64,000 bases of DNA from Aricia agestis (GCF_905147365.1 NC_056415.1:16572001-16636000); one strand, 5' to 3'; shown: positions 11,058-22,100, counted from the first letter of the stretch. Numbers and translations: made by a program. The notes: generated by a model not told the origin, from the letters alone.

Positions 11058-11265
11058 ATGAAATAAGGGGGCAAACGAGAAAACGGGTCACCTGATGGAA
11101 AGCAACTTCCGTCGCCCATGGACACTCGCAGCATCAGAAGAAATGCAGGTGCGTTGCCGGCCTTTTAAGAGGGAATAGGGCAATAGGGGAGGGTAGGGAT
11201 AGGAAGGGAAGGGAATAGGGGAGGATAAGAAAGGGAATTGGGCCTCCGGTAAACTCACTCACTCG
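11058..11265 (-). repeat. Rep-A copy A' (inverted partner of A)
   Basis: Minus-strand copy from the A tail to the CTCACTCACTCGGCG hairpin core. Its GGATAAGAAAGGGAATTGGG is the inverse complement of the private variant in copy A at 10322-10598. It is joined head to head with the next copy at the core. Confidence 0.85.
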
Positions 11266-11537
11266 GCGTGAAACAGCGCTTGCGCTGTGTTTCGCCGAGT
11301 GAGTGAGTTTACCGGAGGCCCAATCCCCTAACCCCTACCCTATTCCCTTCCCTACCCTCAACTATTCCCTTCCCTTCCCATCCCTACCCTCCCCTATTAC
11401 CCTATTCCCTCTCAAAAGGCCGGCAACGCACTTGCAGCTCTTCTGATGCTGCGAGTGTCCATGGGTGACGGAAGTTGCTTTCCATCAGGTGACCCGTTTG
11501 CACGTTTGCCCCCTTATTTCATAAAAAAAAAAAAAAA
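11266..11537 (+). repeat. Rep-A copy B, 5' truncated at the hairpin core
   Basis: Begins in the core (TGAAACAGCGCTTGCGCTG) and runs to the tail (15 or more A). The variant CCTAACCCCTACCCTATTCC is private to this copy and to the inverted copy at 11591-11904. Confidence 0.85.
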
Positions 11538-11590
11538 ATGGTAATTTATAGAGACGTCAAAGGTACATGGGGTAGTTTTGTCGAAAAACG

Positions 11591-11904
11591 GCAAACGAGC
11601 AAACGGGTCACCTGATGGAAAGCAACTTCCATCGCCCATGGACACTCGCAGCATCAGAAGAGCTGCAAGTGCGTTGCCGACCTTTTAAGAGGGAATAGGG
11701 TAATAGGGGAGGGTAGGGAAGGGAAGGGAAGGGAATAGTTGAGGGTAGGGAAGGGAATAGGGTAGGGGTTAGGGGATTGGGCCTCCGGTAAACTCACTCA
11801 CTCGGCGAAACACAGCGCAAGCGCTGTTTCACGCCGATTTTCTGTGAGAACGTGGTGTTTCTCCGGTCGAGCCCATTCGTGCCAAAGGATGGCTCTCCCA
11901 CGTA
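11591..11904 (-). repeat. Rep-A copy B', near full length, inverted
   Basis: Minus-strand copy running from GCAAACGAGCAAACGGGTC to CTCTCCCACGTA. It shares the private GGGTAGGGGTTAGGGG variant (inverted) with copy B. On its 5' side it is followed by the inverted flank F', so F plus Rep-A was duplicated as a unit. Confidence 0.85.
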
Positions 11905-12058
11905 TTGTAGTAAGACCTTTTGTTTGGGTTTATCATTAGTTTAGATCGTAAACAAAACATAATGTCCAAGAGGAAGAACAAGTGGAAAGTAAGCACACCC
12001 TTATGAGCTGTGCCTGCTTTAGACAGACAAACAGACAGAAGCATGGCTCTCCCACGTA
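11905..12058 (-). repeat. Right arm F' plus an 18-bp Rep-A head
   Basis: 11905-12040 is the inverse complement of 10185-10321. It joins directly to GCATGGCTCTCCCACGTA (12041-12058), the isolated 5' tip of another Rep-A copy. The join suggests a template switch into Rep-A sequence. Confidence 0.75.
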
Positions 12059-12215
12059 TAAAGAACTTTGGCGAAAACGAAACGAACTTTCTGCACAATA
12101 AATGAACTTTGGCACTACCGAGTTGCAGACGTCATCTAGTTAATTATAAAGTTTTGGGACTCTATGTGGTTGGTTTGTCATCATTTTTTATATTATATTA
12201 TATTCATATGCTAAG

Positions 12216-12440
12216 TACTCACATACGGTTTGACTCGATAGTTTTACTCCAATAACAGAAACTACCGTGTCCAGGGCCGCAAAACTCACAGCTCGAAGGC
12301 TCGATGGAATTAAATTATAAAATCTAATTTCCTTCGATTTTGAATAAAACTGTCGAGCAATGCTGAATGTGTGGACGAAAGCCTGAGCCGCGGGTTTTGC
12401 TCGAAGTTATTGCTCGATCAAGCAAAACCGTATGTGAGCA
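12216..12440. mobile_element. MITE with CTCACATACGGTT termini (225 bp)
   Basis: The left end reads ACTCACATACGGTTTGACTC and the right end, read inward, GCTCACATACGGTTTTGCTT. The interior is non-coding and contains CAAAACTCACAGCTCGAAGG. Superfamily not determined. Confidence 0.7.
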
Positions 12441-13910
12441 ATATACGGAAAAAATAAATCTTTCGCGGGAAACATAAGAAATATTTTAAATTCGTATTTA
12501 TTAGTAAGAGGGAAAGAATCTAGACTATTCGACGGCCCTGAATGCACCTGCGATGATTGCTGGCTAATTAAATTATTTCGGCCCACAAACGCCCGAGTCG
12601 CCCACAGCGATACACAGATCACGCTATATGTAGAGTCGTCGTTTTATTTCGACCTATAGGTACATTCTTCGTTGTCTCTGGGAGATATAGCATGTAAATT
12701 TGCTCACTACGATTACAATATATAAGATTGTTACTATCTGGTTTAGATTTGTGAAAATAAAAATTAAACAAAAACTCAAAGTATTATTTTTGCGAGTGAT
12801 TCGTTTCGATATTCACAGAAGTACGTTTTGCTATGAATTCAAAAATATTAAGTTAACAAACCCAGATCTTATAGTGCACAACATTTTATTCACTTTTAAA
12901 GTATGCATAGAAGTGTAAAAAAGTGTTGTGTATTTATAAGAAAAATATTTATTAAAACTTAAAACGCTGTGTGTCGTTAAGACGAACATGAATTGTCATC
13001 ACATCACTACAAAGTGTCGCATCTACACCACACTCTACATAACTCAGTGATACGGGGCCGTTTTATTGCCGTCTATCGGAGGTATAACCTCAGTATAACG
13101 GTGTATTTGGGAGATATTTCCAATTACGCAACACCAACATTTGGAAATAAGTACGGACTATCTTTATTAGAGATTCTCTGAACATTACAATGAATTTATG
13201 TAGACGATTTGATAGCGACCTTACGCTTCGGATCAGGTGGCACTAAAGATTGTGGCTCGTTTTGTTGTTAATACTGACCTTAACAATGGGAAAGAGAGTG
13301 CAGTTTATGTTATAGATAATAATTGTAAAAACTAAGTAGTATATTACGGTCCTTTACCACATTGGACCATGGTTGATAACCACGATGAACAACTGATCTT
13401 AAAGTTGCATTATTAATGCACAATCGACTCCGATCATATCAAAAAAACATTTGCAAACTCTTTTGTGCGCTAATTTGAAATATTCACACTACGTAGCAAC
13501 AAGCACACAAGATTAATAGCAAATTCAAAACCACCATTAACTTGACTGATATCGTTAACTTCATTTTAAACTGTTAATACGTTAATATTAACATTCATCA
13601 TACAGTTAAATCGTCAGTAATTTGTAAACTCGACGAGAAAGTTAATTCGCTTTGAAATACAGCGTCGAAGGGTTAACCCCTCTAATGATGGGGGCCTAAT
13701 ATACCCCAGAAAAGAACCCCGACTCGGTTTAGGGTTATAAACTTAAAGTGATTAAGTTTGTTTTAATACACAGAGTTTCATCAAGTTGGGTTTCATCGCA
13801 GGGTGAAGCTGCATGGCCAGACGGGTGAGAGACACGTAACTCTTAACACTAAAGTGTATTTAGTTTAAATAGTTCTAATTTATAATATTATATTAAAATA
13901 TAATAATATC
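12441..13910. other. No gene recognised
   Basis: Non-repetitive DNA. A GC-richer patch lies at 13670-13735. Open frames of up to 72 codons lack any recognisable motif. Confidence 0.4.
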
Positions 13911-14042
13911 TATGGACGCTTCTCACCACGTCAGTCTGGCCCCGTGGTAGGTACCTGAAGGACTTGTGTTACGGGTACCAGACAACGGAAATATATGTAA
14001 TACTTTTATACAATACATATATTTAAGATTTTTATTATATGA
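13911..14042 (-). mobile_element. SINE-1, 3' half (split by Helitron)
   Basis: Matches the 3' body of SINE-1 from TATGGACGCTTCTCACCAC to TTTATTATATGA and stops where a Helitron CTAG end begins. The missing 5' half resumes at 16754 with TACACATATTTAATACAC. Joining the two restores the sequence of the intact copies with no base lost or duplicated. Confidence 0.85.
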
Positions 14043-14235
14043 CTAGATGTCCCGCGCGGCTTCGCCCGCGTAAATTAGGAATTTTACAGAAACCTTACAT
14101 TTTCCCATAAAAAATATTTTCCCCGTTTTTCCCGCATTTTCCTGAGTTTCTTCGGTCGTATTAGTCTTAGCGTGATAATATATTATATAATATAGCCTAT
14201 AGTCTTACTCGATAAATGATCAATCTAACACTGAG

Positions 14236-14280
14236 ATAAGTTTTTAAATCAGACCTACAGGTCTGGTTTAAAAACTTATC
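14236..14280. repeat. Hairpin inside the Helitron
   Basis: GATAAGTTTTTAAA and CAGACC are followed after a few bases by their inverse complements, giving a stem of about 20 bp with one bulge. Its role is unknown. Confidence 0.6.
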
Positions 14281-14361
14281 CAGTCAGGTTCCTGAGATTG
14301 ACGCGTTCAAGCAAACATACTCTTCAATGTTATTATATTAGGTAGGTATAGATTTTTTTTA

Positions 14362-14624
14362 TCTATGGACGCTTCACACCACGTCAGTCTGGCCCCGTGG
14401 TAAGTACCTGATGGACTTGTGTTACAGGTACCAGACAACGGAAATATATTTAATACTTTTATACTATACATATATTTAAGATTTTTATTATATGATACAC
14501 ATATTTAATACACATCCATGACCCAGGAACTTTGAAAACTTTTTGTTCCATCGGCGGGATTTGAACCCGCAACCTCCGGCTTGAGCTACCAACGCGCTCA
14601 CCACTGAGCCACAGAGGTCGTCAA
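14362..14624 (-). mobile_element. SINE-1, full length, nested
   Basis: Same structure as the copy at 8519-8779: tRNA-like head near 14624-14550 with a B-box-like GGTTCAAATCC, then the shared body ending at GCGTCCATAGAT. It sits within the large Helitron, so it inserted later. Confidence 0.85.
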
Positions 14625-14719
14625 ACTATTTTTAGAAATAAAATAAAGATTTTTTTTTAATTATCGCTTGACAAACTCGAGTCTCGATCTAAAAGACTAT
14701 GAAATGGTATAATATGGTA

Positions 14720-14741
14720 GTGATGATGATGATGATGATGA
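14720..14741. repeat. (GAT)n microsatellite
   Basis: About seven TGA/GAT trinucleotides in a row. Confidence 0.9.
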
Positions 14742-14899
14742 ATGTAATTTGCATAGTAGCATATGGTTCCTGTTCTTAAAACAACGCCGAAACTCACAAA
14801 CTTGTATCTATAAAGAATCAGGAGTTCTCTCAGCACCTTCCGAACCACGGTATACCAGGTATATCTCGGTGCAAAATCTTACTTGTTGGTAGCATATGC

Positions 14900-15248
14900 T
14901 TAGAATACTTCTCACGAAACCGAAGTCACCACACGTTTCCCTATAAGTTTTGAGGAGTTCCCTCGATTACTTATGGATCCTTCATCAGATCACCACTTTT
15001 GTGAATATAAAAAACGGGTAACATACGGCGGAGTAATCGTTGAATATAAGAAAACGAACATAACACCTCCCCCATTTTGAAAGTCGGTTAAAATTGTAGC
15101 CTATGTGTTATTCTGATGTATAAGCTATATTATTGTAAAGTTTCATTAAAATCCGTTCAGTAGTTTTTGCGTGAAAGAGTAACAAATATCCATACATCCA
15201 CACATCCATACATCCAAACAAACTTTCGCCTTTATAATATTAGTAGGA
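14900..15248 (-). mobile_element. Second Helitron 5' end, nested or fused
   Basis: On the minus strand this starts TCCTACTAATATTATAAAGG, then GCGAAAGTTTGTTTGGATG and GCAAAAACTACTGAACGGAT, the 5' block of small lepidopteran Helitrons. A distinct 3' end was not located, so the left limit is approximate. It may be a separate insertion inside the 14043-16753 element. Confidence 0.55.
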
Positions 15249-15392
15249 TGTAGCCTATAATATATTATCACGCTAAGACCAATAGAAGCGGAGCACCAAT
15301 GAAGAATGTTTCAAAATCGGGTGATTTTTCCTATTGTGCTGCGTAAACGATAAAAGTTTCGCAAAAATTGGCAGAATTTTCTTTATTTACCC

Positions 15393-15896
15393 ATGAATTA
15401 GTTACTCTCTCGGGTCTGTGGCTGTTTGGTTGTTCGTTTTGTTCGGTGTTGCTATGTGTCTGTGCGGATGATTTTCTTGCTCTCTGTATTCGATGCCTAT
15501 CCCTATCCTGGCTGAGGCGAGCCTCACGCTCTACAGATGATTCTCTTTCTCTCTGTATTCAATTTCTATCACTATTCTGACTGAGGCGAGCCTCACGCTC
15601 TACAGACGATTCTCTTTCTCTCTGTATTCGATTTCTATCACTATTCTGGCTGAGGCGAGCCTCACGCTCTACAGACGATTCTCTTTCTCTCTGTATCCGA
15701 ATTCTATAATTTTCCGACTGAGGCGAGCCTCACGCTCTACAGACGATTCTCTTTCTCTCTGTATCCGATTTCTATCACTATTCTGGCTGAGGCGAGTCTC
15801 ACGTTCCGTTGACGATTCTTCATCTCTTGCTGAACGTGCTCTTTTGGCATTCACTGTACTACGACCTATGTTCGAACGACGACGTCTTCCAGGCAT
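15393..15896 (-). pseudogene. Helitron-type protein, N-terminal repeat fragment, broken
   Basis: The ATG at 15896-15894 opens MPGRRRRSNIGRSTVNAKRA, a very basic start like those of arthropod Helitron Rep/helicase proteins. Repeats of a 23-residue unit follow, with the core SSVEREARLSQNSDRNRIQ. The DNA repeats start at 15514, 15583, 15652, 15720 and 15789: 69-bp spacing except one 68-bp unit, which shifts the frame and causes the stop near 15671. Another unit has TGA in place of CGA. After the repeats a further open stretch runs to about 15393, and no Rep or helicase domain is reached. It lies about 860 bp inside a Helitron and points the same way. The family link is from memory of similar insect proteins. 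Confidence 0.6.
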
Positions 15897-16753
15897 GATC
15901 GTATAGTAATACCCACAAAGCAACAAATAACCCAATCGCAAAGCAAAAACAAAAGTCCGTTTTTCTAACCAAGTCAAATATATTTTTATCGACAATTCAG
16001 AAACCAAAGAACCAGAAACAATGAATATCTGAAAGAAAGCGCTGTGGTTGCTCCTCTGCGTTACCGTCTGCACAACCACACAATGACGAAATACACTATC
16101 TACTACAATAACATAAGCCCGAAGCTTATGAGAGCCCCCGGCCGGTTCCGCCGTAACCGCTATGTCCCTCGGCCGCCGCCGCGCGACTTATTTTTTGATT
16201 CCGCGTAAGTTTATACGTTTGAAAACTTCTAAAGTATTGATCGAAATTGTATAGTGTAAAAGACAATTATAATCTACATTTAATGTCTTAGCTTCCAAAC
16301 ATGTTTATTTGGATAAGGGTTAATGTTGTAAATTGTTAAAATCGCTTCGTAAATAAGCCATTATTTTTCGTAAAAAGTAAAGAACAAAAATGGCTATTGT
16401 GAGTTATCCCTAAGAAATAGACATATACCATCGCGGACTTTTTTGTTTACCTTATTAAGGTGTACAATACTGTAGTACATTATTTTGATCTATCTCGTAG
16501 GGTTTAGCCAGCGTTTGCAATATAAACGCAAAAAAATGAATTTATTTACGACATAACATTAGAAACCTCTAAAATTATCAGTGTTTCTCTACCATATTAT
16601 GCATATGTTATACATATAAACCTTCCTCTTGAAACACTCAATCTATTAAAGAAAACCGCATCAAAATCCGTTGAGTAGTTTTAAAGATCTAAGCATACAT
16701 ACACACATACATACAGACAGCGGAAAGCGACTTTGTTTTATACTATTTAAAGA

Positions 16754-16880
16754 TACACATATTTAATACACATCCATGACCCAGGAACTTTGAAAACTTT
16801 TTGTTCCGTCGGCGGGATTTGAACCCGCGACCCCCGGCTTGAGCTACCAATAGCCCACCAACTGAGCCACAGAGTTTGTC
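16754..16880 (-). mobile_element. SINE-1, 5' half with tRNA-like head
   Basis: Contains the tRNA-like head (A-box-like TGGCTCAGTTGGTGGGC, B-box-like GGTTCAAATCC) and the first part of the body, ending exactly where the Helitron begins. It is the other half of the copy at 13911-14042. Confidence 0.85.
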
Positions 16881-16916
16881 GTTCGTCGTTCGTATTGATT
16901 AGTAAAATATTCATAG

Positions 16917-17125
16917 CTAGAGGTAGATGACGCTCGCAACTCCGTTGCGCCAAAACTCGTTTATCGCCCGGAAACCGTACATTTGTCCGGGATAAATTGT
17001 ATCCTATGTCCTTTCCCGGGAATCAAAAGATCTACATACCAAATTTCAGCAAAATCTGCTCAGTGGTTTGCGTGTGAGGAGGTAAAAGACATAAACTTTT
17101 GCATTTATAATAATAGTAAGTATGA
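16917..17125 (-). mobile_element. Small non-autonomous Helitron
   Basis: Plus-strand CTAG at 16917 is followed by ATGACGCTCGCAACTCCG, TTTATCGCCCGGAAACCG, TCCTATGTCCTTTCCCGGG, AGTGGTTTGCGTGTGAGG and GCATTTATAATAATAGTAAG. This is the inverse of the common lepidopteran Helitron layout. Both ends are slightly degraded. Confidence 0.75.
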
Positions 17126-17836
17126 ATAATATTGTTTTTAATAATAGCAAGTATGAATGAGAATGAAAATAACGAGGCACAGAATTTCATACAAATTATT
17201 GAAATTGAAAGAATTACACCTAATCGAAGATTTTTTAACAGAAAGATTCCTTAGAAGTGAGAGGCTGCCTTTAGTAAAGAACTATTTAAAAACATTTTTT
17301 TTTAAGTTTTTAAAAATTATCTTGCGTAAGGTGTGATAACCCCCCGTTGCCCACTGATTTTGAGACTGAAGCCCAATAACCAAGACTTTTAAAATTAATC
17401 GTTACAATATAAGATCGGACGTTGCTTAAAACTAAAGATCAATAAAGGCACAATTATTCTATTTACCAGGGTTGAATAATATACGACTTGTATATTTACT
17501 ATATTAATTGTACAATACAATGGCATTATGTCATAGTCGGCTATTAGACCACATTCCACAGTCCACGTGGGCGGAGGTATATGCGTCTAATATACTATGT
17601 TGTATGTCGCTGCAACTATGTTCTGCGCGTTCCTGTAGTGCGTAGCAAAGAAGTGGAAAGAAGACAAGATTACTGAACAATTATACTTACTTAGCGAGAT
17701 AATATTTCGCAGACATTATAATTTATATGGATTATAGACGCTGTTAAGGCGAGGACAAACCCCATTTTGTTATTTATTGACTCCCGGTTTACCTAGTTCT
17801 ATTATAATAACGAAGTGTAAAAAATATGAGATATAG
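17126..17836. other. No gene recognised
   Basis: Non-repetitive DNA with a GC-richer patch near 17560-17650. Confidence 0.4.
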
Positions 17837-18274
17837 AATTAAATTAAAAAATTTAAAAAAAACCCTCGCCAAACTACTTTAAAAAGTAATGAAATAATAT
17901 ATTTTACTGACTTTATGTTTAAATAATTCCTAAGTGTAAAGTGATATTTTAGTCCATAATTATTGCTGTCACGGTGTGTCGAGGGACCGCCAACAGTGTC
18001 TTTTGCATTTTGTATCGCCATGTCACTGATTGCCTCGATTTGGTTCGTTGTGAACTGACCCTTAAACAATCTACATTAGCGGTCCGTGACAACAACACAC
18101 CGTACCTTTAAATAATCTACATTAGCGGCCCCCCGACACACCTTGACAACAATTATGGACTAAAATATCACTTTACACTTAGGAATTATTTAAACTTAAA
18201 GTCAGTAAAATATATTATTTCATTACTTTTTTAAGTTGTTTGGCGGGGTTTTTTTTTTAAATTTCTTAATTTAA
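17837..18274. mobile_element. Long foldback element (arms about 140 bp)
   Basis: 17837-17980 and 18131-18274 are inverted copies sharing AGTAATGAAATAATATATTT, CTAAGTGTAAAGTGATATTT and TTAGTCCATAATTATTG, with a few mismatches. The central part holds a 46-bp direct duplication of AATCTACATTAGCGG (near 18067 and 18114). No coding sequence was seen. It is a foldback or snap-back transposon remnant; no clear target duplication was found. Confidence 0.8.
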
Positions 18275-18384
18275 TTTTATTTCATGCTTTTTAAACTTGT
18301 GTTGGTTATAGTGCAGAATAATTCCTATCAACAGGATCATATCATATCCCAATGAATACCATCTACGAATGTCCTTTTGGATGA

Positions 18385-18615
18385 GGCCGTCAATATGAGT
18401 CCAAACATGAAACCTCCACTTTGGGTTCATATGGAGCTCGGCTCCTATAGAATCCAGGTGATGCTGCAGCAGCAGCATGCAAAAATTTATTGGTTATCTA
18501 CGTCTTACTAGCTGTCACAATTCAAATGAGCCCAAACACGAAACCGTTGCTCTAAGTTGGCGAGGAGTTGGGTATCCTATTGATTACCAGGTGGTGCTGC
18601 AGCACCAGGTCAACT
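18385..18615. repeat. Diverged direct duplication of an unnamed repeat
   Basis: Two related segments, about 18390-18475 and 18526-18615, share TGAG, CCAAACA and CGAAACC-type blocks and end in GGTGATGCTGCAGCAGCAG and GGTGGTGCTGCAGCACCAG. The second resembles a lepidopteran interspersed repeat that I recall but cannot name. Confidence 0.5.
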
Positions 18616-18739
18616 TTCCATTAATGTGTAAATATTCATAAATGTCACGAACTAGAATGCAATAAAGCCCACCAAACGACTGCAAGTTGCTAATCGGCCC
18701 TTCGGAGCAGGCTGATGATGATGAACTATAGCTAAAAAC

Positions 18740-18900
18740 ACTCTCAATGAAGTCAGCTTTCAAACAAAAAAACTAGATCGAAATCGGTCCACCCGTTTGA
18801 ATACTACGATGCCACAGACAGACAGACAGACAGACAGACAGACCGACAGACAGACACGTCAAACTTATAACACCCCTCTTTTTTGTCGGGGGTTAAAAAT
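18740..18900 (+). repeat. Interspersed repeat tail with GACA microsatellite
   Basis: GATCGAAATCGGTCCACCCG, CTACGATGCCACAGACAGAC, a (GACA)n run at 18814-18856, then CACGTCAAACTTATAACACC and GTCGGGGGTTAAAAA. I recognise this ending from lepidopteran genomes, probably a retroposon tail. The element class is uncertain. Confidence 0.6.
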
Positions 18901-19018
18901 AACATTGAGAACATCCGCCCCTCGAAACTACAATTTTATGCTAAGCTAAAATGAATCTTATTGCGATGCATACACGACCTCGGTTGTGTGCAAGGTTATC
19001 GTTTTGGAATTGAGGTAA

Positions 19019-19102
19019 GTGCTCGCCTTAAGCATTTGTGTATAACTATCCCACCAAAAATTTGTGGATTAGTACACAAATATGCATAACAGCGACTATA
19101 TT
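19019..19102. mobile_element. Short MITE related to 3221-3354
   Basis: TTAAGCATTTGTGTATAA on the left and ATAACAGCGACTATA on the right match the termini of the 134-bp MITE at 3221-3354. The centre is shorter and different. Confidence 0.55.
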
Positions 19103-22100
19103 ATTATGCCTCGTGACGTAAATATAATATTTCATAATATTTAAAATAATGAGTGAACTATTAAATTTAAATAACTATAACATTTTGAAATTAATTACAC
19201 TGTCTTCTTTTTCTTCGCGTACCAATTACTGAACATAGTATATTTACTAATCTAGATTCTAGACAAAAAACCAGGGAATTTTGACAGTATAAAAATGACA
19301 AAAAATACACTCAAATATTATCAAGATCTGTGAAACATATATTGTATGAAACCATCACAAGTCACTACCTAAACGCAACACATCCTCGACAGGACTCGAA
19401 CCCACTAAAGCATCCATCACCAGCGGTACCAATTTGTGGTGTCATGGTGATGATTTGTGGGGACGGTGGGAGGCGCTCGTTAGAGGGTTTATGGTGGCAG
19501 GGGTCACCATTACTTCACCACGACTTATGGTGGTCACCCATTATTTTACAGCAACTTATGGACTCCAAATCATTTAGGTGCAAACTGTTATTGTTTATAA
19601 TAAACGGGACAAAAGAAAGAACGAAAGAAGTATAATAGTAATAAGCAAGGATTGAAAACAGATATAATCATGTGGTTAGCTGAAAGTCGGTGCAAAATCA
19701 AAAGGTTCCGAGTTATAATAAATACGCAACAAAAAGAAAATGGTCACGAATATTCTGTAACAACCAAATATTATTTTAAATGTAAAAAAATTAAATTATC
19801 CAAACAAAGCAAAATTTATCGCGGGCGCAACGATGCATACAAAAAAATTACGTACAATCAATAGACGGAGAGATTTGTCCAAATTGCCTCTAAATCTGCT
19901 CCCTCCGTGCCGCATGGTTCCCCGGGAATAACCATTTCAGGGTCGGTTAGCCCACCTTGAGGGGTTTAAACTCGCCAAATTAGGCAATTATAAAAAAACT
20001 TGTTACGGCACTAAATGTGATCCACTCGCAAGAAGTTAATGTTTATGGCACTTTTAATGAAACAAATCTTTGCTTCGTCTCTAGTTCTCGCTGTTGAGGA
20101 AATTTTGGATCAGCCAATGCTTTTATATGTGCAATAGCGATACATTTTATTGGTCTTGAGTGATCTTGACACATAAAGTAATCCTGTATATGTCACTCTT
20201 GGACTGTAATTTTGTACATTTTGCTTTATGCCGTGCAGTTAATTAAACAACAAGAAACACTAAAAAATATCCAACATAAAAGATGTTTCCCTATTGTAGA
20301 TGGTTAGAAACAAAATTCCCAAATGTATCAAGGAATGATCGGCTTATAAAATCCAAAAGGTACAAGTAGCATTTATGGTATCGACTTCCATATAACTATC
20401 ATAAATACTAGTACCGTTAATCTCAAAAGATATTTACTGCCTTACACAAAAACTCACTCACCTGATCCGAAATACCTTCACACCAATCTGTCCCTTAGCC
20501 CCATATAAATAGAGTAAACATTCGTATCAATAAATACAAAATTTCTACATCCATGTCGAATGATAAATCAAATTGGTCTAGAAGTTTTTTCTAGCGAATA
20601 TTCTGATAATGATGAAACTTTGGTATTTACAAACCATTTGTATTGGACTTAAGTGATTAATGGAAAATTTGGTGATCTCTACACGATTAATGAACTCGAG
20701 CGAAATGGAGTGAAGATGGTCAATGTATTAATTTAAACTAAGTGAAAGTGCCGATAAAGATGTACGTTATAAGAAATAACGATTGATTGTTTTAACATCG
20801 CAATAGCTGTAATGTAACTCTAGTAAGCCTATAGAACATATTAAGAAAGTATTTGAAAAAAACAATCAATTCTTAAAATAAAATATACTAATTTAAATAC
20901 ATTAAAATTGGTGGAAATCTGAAGTTGCAAATTCTGATATTGGCTGTATAAGTTCTCATTTCTCACTACGTCAAATTTAAATGCGCCCTTAAGGATTAAC
21001 AATACTTTTTCAATTTATTTTCTTGGAGAAGTTAATAGTCTTGTCCTCCCTCTATGGAAGCACCATGGGTTTCTACTGCAAGGACGTTAAGTGTTAGCCA
21101 TAATGATGACGATATATTAGTAAACCGTACTCGCGATGATGATACTGACATGTATCTGCATGTAGAATCTAATCGACAACAAAACTTTAATAAAAGTTTT
21201 CAACGTACTGCAATAAAGATTTATTATCATAATCCATTTGTTCTCCGAGCATTGACACGAGAGTAATATATTATGTTGGGACTTGCCACACCAACAAATA
21301 TAGCTATAGCAGAGATATGTTTTATTTTATCTTAAACGTCCAGCAATTTCGCTGCTTTTTTATAAATAGTACAGTATATGTGGTAGAAGCGATACTTAGT
21401 ATATTAAAGGCTATAAATATTATAATTACTAACATAACGTTAACTTACCACATTACCATATTAAGTGTTTCATTAATTCAATTTGTATTTGAAAATTTAA
21501 TTTTTGTATTACCTTAGCAGTTTTCTATAAATTAAACGAAAAAATTCGAAGTTAATTTCAACTTTTCGTAATTGTTATTAATAATTATTATATAATGCAT
21601 AATGGAATTCGTATTTTTTTATTTTAATGAAAATAACAAAGTTTTCCTAAATTAAACTTAGTTACAAAAATATCGCTTCTTTCTTAGCTATCGCATAGCA
21701 TTCACCACTGCGACAAGTCTTAAGTAAAATTTACATAAGTTATAGGTTAATTGTGTTAGATTCATAAAATATTATAACCACGGCACAATGCTGAGGTATT
21801 TTGTCATTTAAATCAATTTGTCTGGTGCCAAACTTATTGTCTTTTAATAAAGATGTGTGCTGCTTTTAGATTAAGTATAAAATTAGTATCTAAACTGTTT
21901 TCTGTTTGGTAGTCAGCTGAATTTTTGGTCTTCTTTTTCGACATTATTCTTATTTCGGATATTACTTTCAGAAAAAGGATCAGCTGTTTCCTCTTTAAGG
22001 CGTCTCACAAAAGCAATGGTATTTGGTTCAGAACATTTTATTCAGGACACAATTTTGTAAGGAGGTTAACATTTTTTACATTCCTCACTTAAACTACCTC

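Larger units (their letters stand above)
14043..16753 (-). mobile_element. Helitron, about 2.7 kb, defective, inserted in a SINE
   Basis: Minus-strand element. The 5' end is TC at 16753-16752, followed by TTTAAATAGTATAAAAC and AAAGTCGCTTTCCGCTGTC. The 3' end is a GC-rich stem (GCGGGCGAAGCCGCGCGGG) followed by ACAT and CTAG at 14046-14043. The insertion lies between A and T of SINE-1 without a target duplication, as expected for rolling-circle Helitrons. The interior holds an N-terminal coding fragment in the element's own orientation (15393-15896), a nested full SINE-1 (14362-14624), and another Helitron 5' end at 15248. It lacks recognisable Rep and helicase domains, so it cannot move by itself. 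Confidence 0.8.

Noticed and set aside
11320..11345. Telomere-like CCCTAACCCC sequence
   Set aside because: It lies in the variable CCCTA region of Rep-A; insect telomeric repeats are TTAGG and no such array is present.
15514..15830. CRISPR or satellite array of 69-bp units
   Set aside because: Units encode a 23-residue repeat in a Helitron-type protein fragment, which explains the spacing.
16747..16953. 68-codon minus frame with GSSSRGSRVQIPP
   Set aside because: It is a translation of the tRNA-like SINE head.
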